NCBI RefSeq assembly: GCF_002105155.1
Contig: NW_019028998.1
Location: forward strand, 248,001-312,000
Source: Lobosporangium transversale
Lineage: Eukaryota; Mortierellomycota; Mortierellomycetes; Mortierellales; Mortierellaceae
Direction: 5' to 3'
DNA length: 64,000 nucleotides
Below, piece after piece: positions 1 to 10,661 of this stretch. The notes below the pieces were generated by a model. The model did no database searches, was not told the DNA's origin, and saw only the letters and a program-made list of their open reading frames with translations. Position 1 is the stretch's first letter. Each line of letters starts with the position of its first letter. The position numbers and the translations under genes were made by a program.

Positions 1-1004
1 GTGTTTTCCGCACCAATTACCCCCCCAGTACCATTAAGCGCATCGGCAAAGCCATCTTGGAGGGATCGGATTTAGTCGGATTGAGTGATCGTGCGGGCCT
101 TGTTGCTGATATCGCCTCCTTGTCCAAGTCTGGTCACACTGCTACAAGCAACTTCCTAGACCTTGTACAGTACTACAAGAATGAGGAAGCTTACGTCGTA
201 TGGGAGCTCCTTGCCAATCGTGTTGGCGAGATTGCTTCAATTTTTGCTGATGATGAGCGTATCAACCAGGGTATTAAGCACTTCCAGCGTAATTTGGTTG
301 ATCGAATGGTCAGCAAGCTTGGATGGGAATTCCCCGAGGGCGAGGATTATCTGACCAGCCGTCTTCGAAACGTTATCTTACGTTCTGCAGGTCGCGCTGG
401 TCACGAGGCTACTGTTGCTGAGGCAAAGCGTCGCTTTGCGTTGTTTGTTTCGGACCCGGCTCATGATTCGATCCTGCATCCCTCGATCCGCCAGACTGCT
501 TTTGAAATTGTCCTTTCTCAAGGTGGGGAAGAGGAGTTCCGTCATGTTCTCAAGTATTTCCACGCAGCACCCAAACAAGATCAGCAAGTCATTGCTCTCT
601 TAGCTCTAGGATTTGTACAGCAACCTGAGTTGATTGCTGAGGTCCAAGCCTTGGCAATTTCGGAGTCCGTCCGTCCTCAAGATATTTTCTATGTCCTTGC
701 TGGTCTCTCCGCCAATCCTGCCTCGCGACGCCCTACTTGGGAGTGGGTCAAGGCTAACTGGACCACCCTTGCTAATCGTTACAAGTCATCAATGTCCATG
801 CTAGGTGCTTGTGTTAAGTATCCTTTATCTCAATCCTCAGATGCGTCGCTCATCAAAGAGGTCAAAGAGTTTTTTGCTGATAAAGATACCAAGGACTTCC
901 AGCGTGCTCTCGATCAAGCGTTGGAAGGCTTGGACATCAATTCTGCCTGGGTTGCTCGTGAGCAGCAAGGTCTTTCTGAATGGCTATCTGCTAACAACTA
1001 CTGA
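1..1004 (+). CDS. M1 family zinc aminopeptidase, C-terminal part (5' truncated by window edge)
   Basis: An open frame enters at base 3 (V-F-R-T-N-Y...) and runs without introns to TGA at 1002-1004, giving about 333 residues. The sequence is all-helical and repeat-like, with segments such as YYKNEEAYVVWELLANRV and WEWVKANWTTLANRY. These are typical of the ERAP1-like C-terminal domain of M1 aminopeptidases (yeast Aap1/Ape2, animal puromycin-sensitive aminopeptidase). The catalytic GAMEN and HEXXH motifs must lie upstream of the window, so activity cannot be judged here. The family trims N-terminal residues from peptides, mostly in the cytosol. The protein ends in SANNY with no retention signal. 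The next gene converges on it, about 350 bp away. Confidence 0.88.
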   Translation, partial: VFRTNYPPSTIKRIGKAILEGSDLVGLSDRAGLVADIASLSKSGHTATSNFLDLVQYYKNEEAYVVWELLANRVGEIASIFADDERINQGIKHFQRNLVDRMVSKLGWEFPEGEDYLTSRLRNVILRSAGRAGHEATVAEAKRRFALFVSDPAHDSILHPSIRQTAFEIVLSQGGEEEFRHVLKYFHAAPKQDQQVIALLALGFVQQPELIAEVQALAISESVRPQDIFYVLAGLSANPASRRPTWEWVKANWTTLANRYKSSMSMLGACVKYPLSQSSDASLIKEVKEFFADKDTKDFQRALDQALEGLDINSAWVAREQQGLSEWLSANNY

Positions 1005-1350
1005 AAAAATTCTCTAGATTTCATTATGCTGTTTGACCCCTCCACAAAACACACTGACTAACATGTAAATAAAAAATTTGATTCAAAGATGCAGCTTCAT
1101 TGTTATTAATAGTGTGACAAAAAAAGTTTTCTATGATTGAAAGTTATCCTTGCGTTTGGAATACTTCAGTGACATTTTCGATGAGTCGGCAATTGTAGCA
1201 TAAACAGGCTTCATCAATGGTCGCCTTATGATAATTTCTGTCCTGTCCTCCTGCAGCATGTGGATTGCAGCTTCTATGCGGGGCATTTTAAGTGCGCAAG
1301 CGGTGGGTTATATATCAAGATGGTAATGGCTTTCTTTACTTCTTTTTCAC
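1005..1350. other. Convergent intergenic spacer between aminopeptidase and PEX4
   Basis: About 346 bp between two facing stop codons. It holds AT-rich 3'-UTR-like sequence, including aataaaaaatttg near 1067-1079, which could serve as polyadenylation sequence for the aminopeptidase. I see no conserved ORF, RNA gene or repeat in it. Confidence 0.5.
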
Positions 1351-2299
1351 TTATTGTTCCTCGTCATCCATGGCGTACAATGCTGTGTACATCTTGACCA
1401 AAGAGTTGTATCCAGCCATATCTCCACAACGCAATAGATTTGCTATGGATGAAAATATGGCAAAAAAAAAAAAAAATTTAGAGGAAAGTATCAAATCGCC
1501 ACTATTTATAAGGAACAAATGTATTCAGTTACAAACCTGCATCACAATTCAGTGGACTGCTCGGTTCGGGATTCGTAAGGAGTGAGCTGATGGCGACGCA
1601 AACCGACTCTAAAGTCCAGGATGGAGTCCATTCTGATTTCAAGATATCCAAGCAGATCTCTCCAGTCTAGAAAATTCCAAACGGGATCAGAGCGTTTAAT
1701 ACGAAATAAAAGACGGAGCTTATTTGCTTGATTGCTGGCCTCTCTCAAGGCGGGGACCAAATTTAGGATCAGGACACACAACCTCGCGGAAGAGTGTTTA
1801 TGAAGCATGCCAAGACCAAAGTTTCAAATATCACTAAAAAAGCTGCCACTTCTTGCAAACATCGTTTGTATGTTGATTGGGTATTGCATTTCCATGGATC
1901 GGAGGGAGGTGGTTTAATATGCAAATTGTCCATTGCTCCATATGCACGCATAGATAAATAAGAAAGAGTCGCCCCAACAAAAATAGGGATGGTTACCATT
2001 ACTTCTACAATACTTTGTTCAGTTGTCAGTTTTACCTTAAAGTGTACATTTGGATGACAAATCTTAGTTGTAAATCTTATTGCGGGTGGATGAATTGGGT
2101 AGTTGTTGGGGATAACAATGTCGAGTCTGAAACGACCGCCTTCGTACGCAGAATCAGCTGTACCTAGGAGAATTGCCTGCCAATGCAACAGATCGTCTTC
2201 TTGAATAGGTTCTAATAATTCGAGATGAGGCCGCGTAGCTGAGTTTTTTTGGATGGCGAGGTACTCTTTGAGCATCCGGCGATGAACTGCTGACGACAT
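1351..2299 (-). CDS. PEX4: Peroxisomal ubiquitin-conjugating enzyme E2 (peroxin-4)
   Basis: Model: complement(join(1351..1442, 1537..1666, 2036..2299)), 161 aa, ATG at 2299. Exon 1 encodes the UBC N-helix, the GGRFRLDI strand and YPIHPPAIRF, ending at KICHPNVHFK. Exon 2 opens with TGEICLDILKSEWTPSWTL, where Cys is the E2 active-site residue, and continues into NPEPSSPLNCDA. Exon 3 gives ANLLRCGDMAGYNSLVKMY and stops. The ICHPNVHF-TGEICLDILK-EWTP pattern fits PEX4 rather than other E2 classes. PEX4 mono-ubiquitinates the import receptor Pex5 so that it can be recycled from the peroxisome membrane. Length matches the family. Intron 1 (2035-1667) is 369 nt, long for this region. Splice phases 0 and 1 join cleanly. 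Confidence 0.92.
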
Positions 2300-2496
2300 A
2301 TTGTAATGTTGCTGTTACTATTCTTAATTGTTATAACCGCAATGGCGTATGTAACGGGTATTAGGAAGGAAGGGAAGATTAGAAGGGTGTTATTTGGAGG
2401 AGAATGTGCAGAGCAGGAAAGAAGATAAAGAGCACAATGTCAACTTTTAAGGGCTTTGCAGCTTTTAATAGTGTATATTTTTATTACAATTGGTAT

Positions 2497-5084
2497 CTAG
2501 TGATGCTCGGGTTGATGCTCGTCATCTGTATTAGTCGAATCGGAAAAAATTGGACGTTCCAGGCCAAAGAAAGAACCTATGCGTCCACCCCACTTTGTTC
2601 TCATCATTTTTGTCTTCCAATCCACTCCTCGCAAGACAGGAGACGCAGGAGCAGAAAGCCGAACACCGCTTCTATGGTTCTGTCTATCGATATTGTTATT
2701 TTGCTCTTGCTCCAGCCCGGAAGGGCGATGATGGCGCCGATTCCTGAGCAATGGTTCGTCTTCATGACGATAATCCATGAACCAGGAATACGCCGTTGAT
2801 AACAAGACAGCCCCGATTCCAATACCAATTCCTAGCTCAACGCTGATTATAAGTACTGCCACAAAAGTGACGCTCCAAATAAAAGAGGCCTTTTGCTGGC
2901 CTAATCTCCAAAGTTTGAATGGCTCGTTAATTTGCATGATCAGAGACTGTAGCGCTACTAAGACAATCGCCGCCAATACAGCATTAGGGACACGCTCAAA
3001 GCACCAAGTCAGGCACACAAGGGTCAGAGTGACTGTCATGACACCAACCATGCTTGCCAATGGAGTCTTGCCACCAGACTGGGCCAAAATTGCGGTCCTG
3101 GTTAGGCTGCCTGTGCATGCATATCCGCTGAAGATGGAGCCACCCATCGACGCGAGTCCTAACGCAAGCATTTCCTGATTTGGATCAACTTTGTATCCGT
3201 ATCGCTTTCCAAATTGCTTGGCAATAGAGAAAGACATAACGTAGATAATGACAGCGATCAGTAGCCCGGGTTGCACCATTGGTAGCAAAACTGTTTTGAC
3301 AAACTCAAGTGTCATCCATTCCTCCGATCCAGATGTGATCAGACTTGCAGGGAAAATAATCTTTGGTAAGCCTTTCGGGATCGGTCCAATCACATCAATG
3401 CCCCAGCCGCCTTCTGACCGTGGGGTATCAAGAGAGAAGGCAACATTTACGATCGTCAGGATGATTACAGCTAACAGGATGTCAGGGATAGGAATATAGA
3501 TCTGGTGATCCTCTGCAGTTGTTGAGTTCAAGCCTTCATCCACCAGAGCCTGCTCGACGTCACCATGCTCTCTAGTATTATTGGAGAATGATCCAGTTTC
3601 TAGATTTCCATGAGCCGTTCGAAGCGAAGTGCTGGATGCTACCGTGCTTGAGGAAGGAGAATCGGAATATAGTGCCAGAAGTGTATTATTAGAAACATGG
3701 GAATCAGTTCCTGGTGGCTGTTGCCCTCGTCGCTGTTCGCGATCCCTAGCGATTGCTGCAGATATTGCCTGTCTCTGTTGGACAAGCATCATTTCCTTCT
3801 TTCGCTGTTGAATCTCGTAAGCGGCTTTTCTTTTTCGCTCTAATTTTCGCATGATAAGCATGAATATGATAGCGATGGACCCCAGCAAGACTGTGTACCA
3901 GTTGGTTTCCTCAAGAAAATGAGTCGCGATCCAAATCCAAGACTTTAAAAGTGCAAAAGCGCCTTGAGAAGACGGCATAGACTTGATTCCCAAAAAATGT
4001 TTCAGTTGAGATGTTCCAATGTGAAAAACAGCGGCTGTGTTGAAACCACCGACAAGAGCATCCGGTAGTAGATGTTTAGATGCCCATCCTCCAACCCGAA
4101 GGAACGACATAATGACTTGAACTAGACCGACCACGAACGAGAGCATGAGAAGCATACCAATGAATCGTCTCTCATACTCAGGGTCTTCAGATGTTGCCAT
4201 AGTGAGGGCCTGAGCGTCGTTAAACAATGCGCTGAAGAGATTGAATTGGTCAGATGGGCCTGACAGGGTATTCTGCGCCATTAGGCCACGCACCGCCTGA
4301 CCTAGAAGCAGCGTTGTAATTGCAAATGTACCCGTATGCATGTGTCGACTTGTACCAAAGATGCAATAAATCAAAATGGGAACAACGGATGTATAAAGAC
4401 CATACACGGGAGGCAGAGGTGCGAGCATAGCATACGCCATACTCTGAGGGATAACAACAGTAGATATGGCTGATCAACAATAAAAAGAGTGACCAGAATT
4501 GCCATGTTAGACTACAATCCTCTCATGGAGGGGAGTTCGAGCATAAAGGAGCATCAAATTGTCAACTTACTGATGCCCGCAATGAGGTCATCTGGCAGAT
4601 TTATGAGGCTGTATCCTGGGTTGTAGAGCCATCCATACATAGGAACCTTTTTCCGTAGCCATGTCTTCCAACATGACTCTTTCTCAGCTACGAGTATGGT
4701 GTCGTCCACTTGGATTGAACCCGAGGACAATGCTCTGGCACGCGCAGATGTGTTGACCCTTTGGTTGTCTTCCATTGAGCCTAGTTGCTGGTTCAGAAGC
4801 TCGTTGTTGGGGTCGTATGCTCTTGACATTCTCCGTTGAACTGTCGAACCACTGACACCATCATTGACATGGTTCAGTCCTCCTAAACTGCTGACACTCT
4901 GGCCACCCTCAGTGAGCGCGCTATTAATACTGCCATCAAGGATACTGCTGGCAGGGCTGCCAGCAACGTTCTTTCCGTTGGAGTTGAATGATTGACTATT
5001 GGCATTATCCAGTACGTCTTGAGACTCCAACATGGAGCGAGCGTTCCGGTCGGCTCGAACAGGCGAGCCAGGAATGGATGACAT
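2497..5084 (-). CDS. SulP family sulfate/anion transporter lacking a STAS domain
   Basis: Model: complement(join(2497..4469, 4571..5084)), 828 aa. ATG at 5084 (MSSIPGSPV) is the first ATG in frame. Residues 1-150 are Ser/Asn-rich and probably disordered. The SulP core starts at LINLPDDLIAGIT and crosses the splice into VVIPQSMAYAMLAPLPPVYG, the family's first membrane helix. It continues through SRHMHTGTFAITTLLLGQ, NTAAVFHIGTSQLKHFLG, LALGLASMGGSIFSGYACTG and RVPNAVLAAIVLVAL. A roughly 130-residue hydrophilic Ser/Gln-rich insert sits between membrane helices (about 3500-3850). SulP proteins carry sulfate or related anions across plasma or vacuolar membranes. After the last helix only about 95 polar residues remain, so the usual cytosolic STAS domain is missing. 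Substrate cannot be told from sequence. Confidence 0.88.
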
Positions 5085-5262
5085 TAATTTAGAAAAGTGG
5101 AGCAATGTGCGTTGGTTTAATTAAGGAAAAGGAGGAAGGATTGAAGTGTTGACTGGTATTGATTCTGGTGTGGAGATACTATTTAAGCACATGACACCAC
5201 AAAAAGGAGGGAAAAAAAAAACTTTTTACATTGTACATTCATTCAACATAAATTTGATCAAC
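5085..5262. promoter_or_regulatory. Divergent promoter region, SulP transporter / glutaredoxin-like gene
   Basis: The two start codons lie 178 bp apart on opposite strands, so both promoters must share this interval. On the + side an A-tract (5211-5222) and the leader ttcaacataaatttgatcaac precede the glutaredoxin-like ATG. No specific activator site is recognisable. Confidence 0.45.
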
Positions 5263-5658
5263 ATGTCCGTTCTTCCTCGCCTTACCTTATTTACAAAGGC
5301 CAACTGTGGCCTATGCACAACTGCTAAGGAAGCCCTAACTCGTGTACAAGCTAAGGTAATACAGTTTCATGGATTATACTTTTTGCTCTCTTGGTAGATC
5401 TATATCATGACGGTACTCAATCATATTATTGATGCACGCATGCTATAGGTCCCTTTCGAATTAGATGAGATTGACATCTATGCAACACCAGAGAACGTTA
5501 ATTATCAAAAATACATGTTCGATGTGCCTGTGGTCGAGATGAACGGGCGTGTGGCAATGATGCACCGCGTCGATCAATCTAAGCTGATTGAGATTCTACA
5601 GAGCGAGCAGTTTAAAGACATCCCTCTAGGCCAACATAATCATGAAGCATCAAAATAA
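5263..5658 (+). CDS. Glutaredoxin-like protein (DUF836/C5orf63 type)
   Basis: Model: join(5263..5355, 5449..5658), 100 aa. Exon 1 encodes LPRLTLFTKANCGLCTTAKE with the redox CGLC pair. The splice (AAG|gtaata ... ctatag|GTC) joins it to VPFELDEIDIYATPENVNYQ and then FDVPVVEMNGRVAMMHRVD, the cis-proline (VPV) and substrate-binding half of the thioredoxin fold. Size and the CxxC near residue 16 match the small glutaredoxin-like family (yeast YDR286C, human C5orf63), possible thiol-disulfide oxidoreductases of unsettled substrate. It is divergent from the SulP gene and converges on the small membrane-protein gene. A canonical glutaredoxin (CPYC) is unlikely because the active-site motif and the LDEID context differ. 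Confidence 0.85.
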
Positions 5659-5883
5659 AGTATACTATGGCGTATATAGATTTTCATGTCAATATCGGTG
5701 GCAACATCCATCTATTCCCATTTACTCAAAGTGGTGGGACCACCGGATGGTGTCATTTCTCCATTTTGATAAGGTTTTCTAGATTCAATCATATTTGCAT
5801 CATCCTCGAGCCTTTATTTGGCACCAGTTTCAGACATGTCGTATCTGCCAGTGTTTTTGTGACCCCAGCAGACTGAGCTCAAA

Positions 5884-6278
5884 TCAACGTGATTTTACAT
5901 CGGCTTCTGGAGGTGCAATTGTCTTTGAATGTCGCGCAGGATCCAACTTGTCTTCCATAGCATCACTGACGTAGAGTCCTGCCAATGCAAACGCCATTCC
6001 CCCTTTGGAATGTAAATAAAAGAGAAGGTCTCACGCAAAATAAGCTTTTTGATTACAATATTTCTGATTAACGTCCCATGAGGCTCTGTCAATTACCGAA
6101 ACCAATATACATGCGTGTACGAGGTGGCAATGCCTATAAATTACAAGTGAGGTTACAATCTATAACTAAGCTTCTCCGTTTCACCAATAACTTGCTGAAT
6201 GTCGCATTCCCGTATGAGAATGCATACCTTATATTGCACCCAGAGCGATTTCTTCATCGTACTTTTCCTCGAGGACAT
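5884..6278 (-). CDS. Small single-span membrane protein, probably mitochondrial (hypothetical)
   Basis: Model: complement(join(5884..6002, 6097..6133, 6228..6278)), 68 aa. I built it from three short exons with consistent phase (0, then 1). It starts with a basic segment MSSRKSTMKKSLWVQYK, continues ALPPRTRMYIGFGG, then MAFALAGLYVSDAM, and ends in a polar tail EDKLDPARHSK...VKSR. One hydrophobic helix (about residues 26-44) flanked by a positive N-terminus is the usual layout of small inner-mitochondrial-membrane assembly or supernumerary subunits. I do not recognise the family by name. Introns are 94 nt each and both carry standard GT-AG ends. The ATG is about 84 bp upstream of the stop of the next minus-strand gene (FBPase). 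Confidence 0.6.
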
Positions 6279-6361
6279 GGCGTGATGTATCCAATGCATG
6301 TGGCTTCCTCAATCTGTATTTTATATTAAAGGGCACGTGATATATATTTTTATTATGTTTC

Positions 6362-7662
6362 TTAAGCCTCTGCCTGATAGAACCTTTCGATATCCTCAAC
6401 ATCTTCCTTGCTTCCCAAGAAAATAGGCGAGCGCGAATGAATACTCTCAGGTTGAACATCAAGCATTCTCTTGCGACCAGTTGATGCGCGGCCACCAGCC
6501 TGTTCAACTAAGAAAGCCATAGGAAAGCATTCATATAAGATGCGGAGTTTTCCATTCTTGGACTTGCTGTCGGCAGGATAACAGAAGATTCCTCCATAAA
6601 GCATAGTACGGTGAACATCAGCCACCATAGATCCCACATAGCGAGCGGAATAAGGTGCTTTTTTTGGATCCTCAGGAAATTTGAGAGAATGAAAGTATTT
6701 GGTACAGGCGTTGTCCCAGTACTTGGAATTACCCTCGTTGACGGCATAGATCTTTCCACGAGAAGGGATTTGAATCTGTAGTAAGAAACGTAAAATAGTT
6801 AGATCCTGCAGGATTAAAGAGCTTTAGAAATAGGTTTACAAATTTCAATATTATTTACATTCGGGTGTGTGAGAATAAATTCACCGATTTCAGTATCTAG
6901 GGTATATCCATTGACACCCTTGCCAGTTGTTAACACCAATGTCGCACATGAACCGTAGGTACAGTATCCAGCAGCGACCATCTCGGAACCCGGACGGAGA
7001 ACGTCTGAGATCTGGCCAAGTGAGTCTTCCTTCTATTGTTTGACATGAATGATCATTCGATCAGCGTATGCTCTGTTAACATGTGATACCGAAAAAAAAT
7101 GCGGGGAAATCCATTCCTTAAAAATATTCAGGTCTGTTTATTACTTACGACTTTATAGATTCCAAAAATGGTTCCAATCGAGACACCACAATCGATGTTG
7201 GAGCTTCCATCCAGAGGATCAAAAACCACACAGTACTTGCCGCGGTATTGATCTTCAACGATAATGGCTTCTTCATCCTCTTCAGAAACCATAATCGCGA
7301 CCTTGTTGGATGATCGAAGCGCATTGACAAAAATTTCGTTGGCGATAACATCAAGCTTCTTTTGCTCCTCGCCCTGAATGTTGGAGGTATTCGCAAGGCC
7401 GGTCCTGACAGGTGAATTAAATGAAACAATAATAGGTAAGATACTACAGTTTAGTTCAGTAACACAAACGTGAAAGGGTAAGTACTTCATACATGCTGAT
7501 TAAACTAGCCTTGCGGACATTCGAGGCAACAAATTTGCAGCCAAGCTGAATGGCAGTGAGGAGTAAGGTGAGGTCGCCAGAAGCTTCCTTATAGTTTTCG
7601 ACTTGGTCTTGAAAGACATGACGAGTGAGAGTGATGAGGTTTGTCTTGGAAGGGTCAGACAT
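6362..7662 (-). CDS. FBP1: Fructose-1,6-bisphosphatase
   Basis: Model: complement(join(6362..6775, 6859..7032, 7149..7404, 7493..7662)), 337 aa, the normal family length. It hydrolyses fructose-1,6-bisphosphate to fructose-6-phosphate, the committed cytosolic step of gluconeogenesis. Exon 1 gives [16 protein letters not shown] and [18 protein letters not shown]. Exon 2 holds [18 protein letters not shown], the acidic SEEDEEAI and the metal-binding [14 protein letters not shown] signature. Exon 3 carries [15 protein letters not shown]. Exon 4 has [12 protein letters not shown], the signature-like [20 protein letters not shown] and the C-terminus [10 protein letters not shown]. No key residue is missing. 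The phase-2 splice AT|G rebuilds [11 protein letters not shown] correctly. No MAP-kinase or Pro-degron site is obvious beyond MSDPS. Confidence 0.95.
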
Positions 7663-8101
7663 GGTGACGTTTATTCTTATTTCTGATGGGGTCGGAAGCA
7701 GATGAGAAAGGAATGGGAATTGTATAGGACAAAATGATTCTGTTGGCACATTTTATAGTAAAATAAACTTTTTGTTACACGGATACATCCCAAAAAAGAA
7801 TATGTCATTGTTCCTGCCCCTCATTCTTCCGAGTCACCCCGTTGTATTTTTAGAAAGGTGATGTTTCCCACGATCACGCGCTTTATTATATGTTCAAAAG
7901 AATCCTAAGGCGTATCTTTGCGACTGAGTATCAATGCCAACTTGCGGTACCACAGAGGATGTGTCTGTTCTGGCAAGTTATCGAAAGACGATATTCCCCT
8001 TGGTTTGTTGAGGGCCGTTGTCATATCCGCTGTTTGGCTAAGGTAGAGCAGCGAGTTAGTTTATTCTCGTGCTAACATTTGGTTTCTGAGATCATTCGAG
8101 T
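7663..8101. promoter_or_regulatory. Intergenic region, FBPase promoter and RRN11-like 3' flank
   Basis: Both neighbours are on the minus strand, so this 439 bp should hold the FBPase promoter and the RRN11-like terminator. A cattttatagtaaaataaa stretch lies about 90 bp upstream of the FBPase ATG. The accacagag and gtaccacag words near 7945-7955 are not long enough to name a regulator. No supported gene. Confidence 0.4.
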
Positions 8102-9739
8102 TTAGCGCAAAACGTACCCGTACCCTCCACAGGTTGAGCAAAAGCAAAATAAATTACATATTCTAACAAGCTCTTGCTCTTCCCAGTCTGTCAAAACTCC
8201 AAACTCTGCTCGTGTGAGTAAAATTTGAAGTGCTGGCCTAAGATGCTTAAGTTTGGGCTGATGGAGACTCAATTGGTTGTTTGTAGCGGTCGCTCGAGAG
8301 GGCTTATCTTCGGTTTGTTTGCTTTTGATCCGGATAAACATCTTTTCAAGGTTCCGTTCACATCCTCGAGGCTTTCGGCCCCTTTCAATATCTGCAATGA
8401 TCTTTTGTTGGTCAGCTGGGATCTGTTGAATCAGAATTCTCAATAATGGCCGGACATACAGATCGGAGTCAGCTGCAGGGTCATGATTTAAAATAAGCTC
8501 AAGAGTCTGAAGCTTTTCTCGACCTTCAAGAGCCGCAAGTAATCTAATCGGTCCAACATTCAGATGATGTAATATTTGTACAAGTAAGCAATTAAATTTA
8601 AGCTTCGAGAATATAATAGAACGGCATAAACTTACTGCAGGCAGATGAGGCTGCTGTTATTGTTGCTGTAAAAACGCCTTAGAAACCCCTTCATATCATG
8701 GATAGCTATTCTACGTCTTCTCGGGACTTTTTTCGCGTCAAATTCAGCCTTATCAACATTGCCACATCGTAATCGCACTAGATATACAAGGAAAATGTCG
8801 TTTTCAGCATCCATTCGAAGGGTCTGCTCTAATAAGTTTGCTGCCAAGTGTTCATGTTTATATATGCTTGATCTCCATTGGTCAGTGCCATCATTTTCGT
8901 GTTCCTCCTGCTCAAGCCAATCATCAATTCCTTGAACTAAATCGCTTATGTCCGTGGTCTCCATAGCACCTGAAAGTCCGCTAGATCTCTCACTGTTATG
9001 CTGTTGAATGGCTTTAGCCCACAGGGCAAACTCAGTTACTCCCGCGTATCCTACGAGCAGAGGATTTTCGTTGTAAGGGTACATGCTAACTGCTCTGCAA
9101 CCACGGGATGTTAACTATCACGGTAATGTGTGCTAGGTAATCAGTGTTTCGCTTTTGTATTGTAGTGCATTAACAATTTTTACTTACGGTTCCAAAGTCT
9201 TGCGTGCCTCCTCGATCATCCCAAACCGCAATTGATATAGGGCAGTCTCTAAAACGATTGATTCTCGCTAACAAAATTGAACGACAGATTAGCATACAAC
9301 ACAAGTAAGTCCAGGTTAATAAATCATTGTCTATGAACTTACACAATCGGTGGACATGGTAAATATTTTTTGAAGGAAACGCAAACAACGTGGTTCGTAC
9401 TGTTGCTCCTTCCTCAGTACTTCGCATCCGATCTATTAAATGATCATTTGGATCTTGATAAGTTTTTACAAACGGGTCCTTTAGAGCGGAGCAAACTGCC
9501 AAAGGCTAGAGGATATCTACCTTCCACACCAGCTCTTCAGATAGAACGCGACGAGTGGTTATTAGTATACTATAGAGTTTGAATGCTCTACTATAGTCAC
9601 GGCGAACCAACATCTTCCGCAGAGCATGACCAGTGAGTTCTAAATGCACTTTTCGATTAGATGTAGAATGGAATGTCTTGGTATAAGGAAAGAGTGAGTG
9701 GAGCTCCGGCTCAATTCGAGGCTGATTTGCTTTCGGCAT
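8102..9739 (-). CDS. RNA polymerase I core factor subunit, RRN11/TAF1A-like
   Basis: Model: complement(join(8102..8543, 8636..9094, 9188..9267, 9343..9432, 9521..9739)), 429 aa. The joined protein begins MPKANQPRIEPELHSLFPY and runs into a TPR-like helical pattern: HLELTGHALRKMLVRRDYSR, then AFKLYSILITTRRV, then the splice-restored ELVWKIGCEVLRKEQQYEP and ETALYQLRFGMIEEARKTLE. A MYPYNENPLL turn precedes a longer divergent C-terminal half. The order RDY-RAFKLYSIL-VWKIG-EVLR and YPY-ENPL is what I know from fungal Rrn11, the TAF1A counterpart in the rDNA core factor. Exons 2 and 3 are only 90 and 80 nt. The gene is divergent from ADE8 with 187 bp between starts. The family is fast-evolving, so the call is good but not certain. 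Confidence 0.72.
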
Positions 9740-9926
9740 GATTTGTTGTTGTCAAAGTTATGCTGATGCTCTATAATTAAATATCAAAAAGGAATAAGTA
9801 AGTGCTTGACATCCGCAAAAAAAAAAAAGCTGCCTTGAAAAGTCACAAAAATAATAATAATAATAATAATAAAAATAGCAATCGTCAACCTCTGTCTTTT
9901 TAACTTGCATGCAAAATAATTAGAAA
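9740..9926. promoter_or_regulatory. Divergent promoter, RRN11-like gene / GAR transformylase
   Basis: Only 187 bp separate the two ATGs. The interval contains an A12 tract (about 9818-9829) and an AAT trinucleotide array (about 9849-9872). Such A-rich sequence commonly keeps nucleosomes off shared promoters. Coordinated control of ribosome synthesis and purine supply is only a suggestion. Confidence 0.4.
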
Positions 9927-10559
9927 ATGACATCGCGTATTGTCGTGTTGATCTCTGGAACAGGATCCAATCTCCAAGCGTTGATCGATGCCACTAAGAC
10001 AGGCCAACTCAATGCAGAGATTCCTTTGGTTGTCTCTAATCGATCCAGAGTATTTGGCCTTGAGAGGGCCGAAAAAGCTGGGATTCCCACAAAGGTCTTG
10101 GCTTTGAAACCTTATACCACTGCAGGCAAGACTCGAGCAGAGTATGATACTGACCTTGCCCAGTTGATTATTGCTGCCAAACCGGATCTCATCATTCTTG
10201 CCGGGTTCATGCATATCTTATCACCTGTATTTTTGGATCAGTTCCCATCAACCCCCATTATCAACTTACATCCTGCACTCCCGGGGCAGTTTGACGGCGC
10301 TAAGGCGATCGAGCGAGCGTTTGAGGCTTTCCAAAAAGGCGAAATTAATCACACGGGAGTGATGGTTCACCGGGTTATTCAAGAGGTAGATGGTGGTGAA
10401 CCTTTATTAGTCAAAGAGGTTGAAATCAAACCTGAGGACGATCTAGCGGCACTACAAGAAAGGATACATTCAGTGGAACATGTCCTCTTGGTGCAGGCTG
10501 CAGCCCTCGTTCTTGATCAAGTGGCTCTAAATCACAACATTTCAGCAGAGGGTAAATAA
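9927..10559 (+). CDS. ADE8: Phosphoribosylglycinamide formyltransferase (GAR transformylase), monofunctional
   Basis: Single exon, 210 aa, ATG at 9927. It transfers a formyl group from 10-formyl-tetrahydrofolate to GAR in de novo purine synthesis. The N-terminus IVVLISGTGSNLQALIDAT is the phosphate-binding loop. LAGFMHILSPVFLDQFP and INLHPALPGQFDGAKAIERA contain the catalytic Asn and His, and HTGVMVHRVIQEVDGGEPL contains the catalytic Asp. The HPALPG-FDG version is the fungal form. Length matches yeast Ade8, so this is a stand-alone enzyme and not the trifunctional animal protein. No introns, unlike almost all neighbours. The next gene starts only 102 bp downstream on the same strand. Confidence 0.95.
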   Translation: MTSRIVVLISGTGSNLQALIDATKTGQLNAEIPLVVSNRSRVFGLERAEKAGIPTKVLALKPYTTAGKTRAEYDTDLAQLIIAAKPDLIILAGFMHILSPVFLDQFPSTPIINLHPALPGQFDGAKAIERAFEAFQKGEINHTGVMVHRVIQEVDGGEPLLVKEVEIKPEDDLAALQERIHSVEHVLLVQAAALVLDQVALNHNISAEGK

Positions 10560-10661
10560 ACTCCATAAAGACAGTCACCACCCCTGGCGCATCTCGCGTC
10601 AAATATGATTTGATTTGTTTAATTCAGGGCATTGCCATTCAAAGGATAATTAAACCCATAC

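Noticed and set aside
9433-9520. Reading frame across RRN11 intron 1 as coding
   Set aside because: Contains TAA and TAG in the conserved frame. Splicing 9521 to 9432 restores VWKIGCEVLRK, which fits the family.
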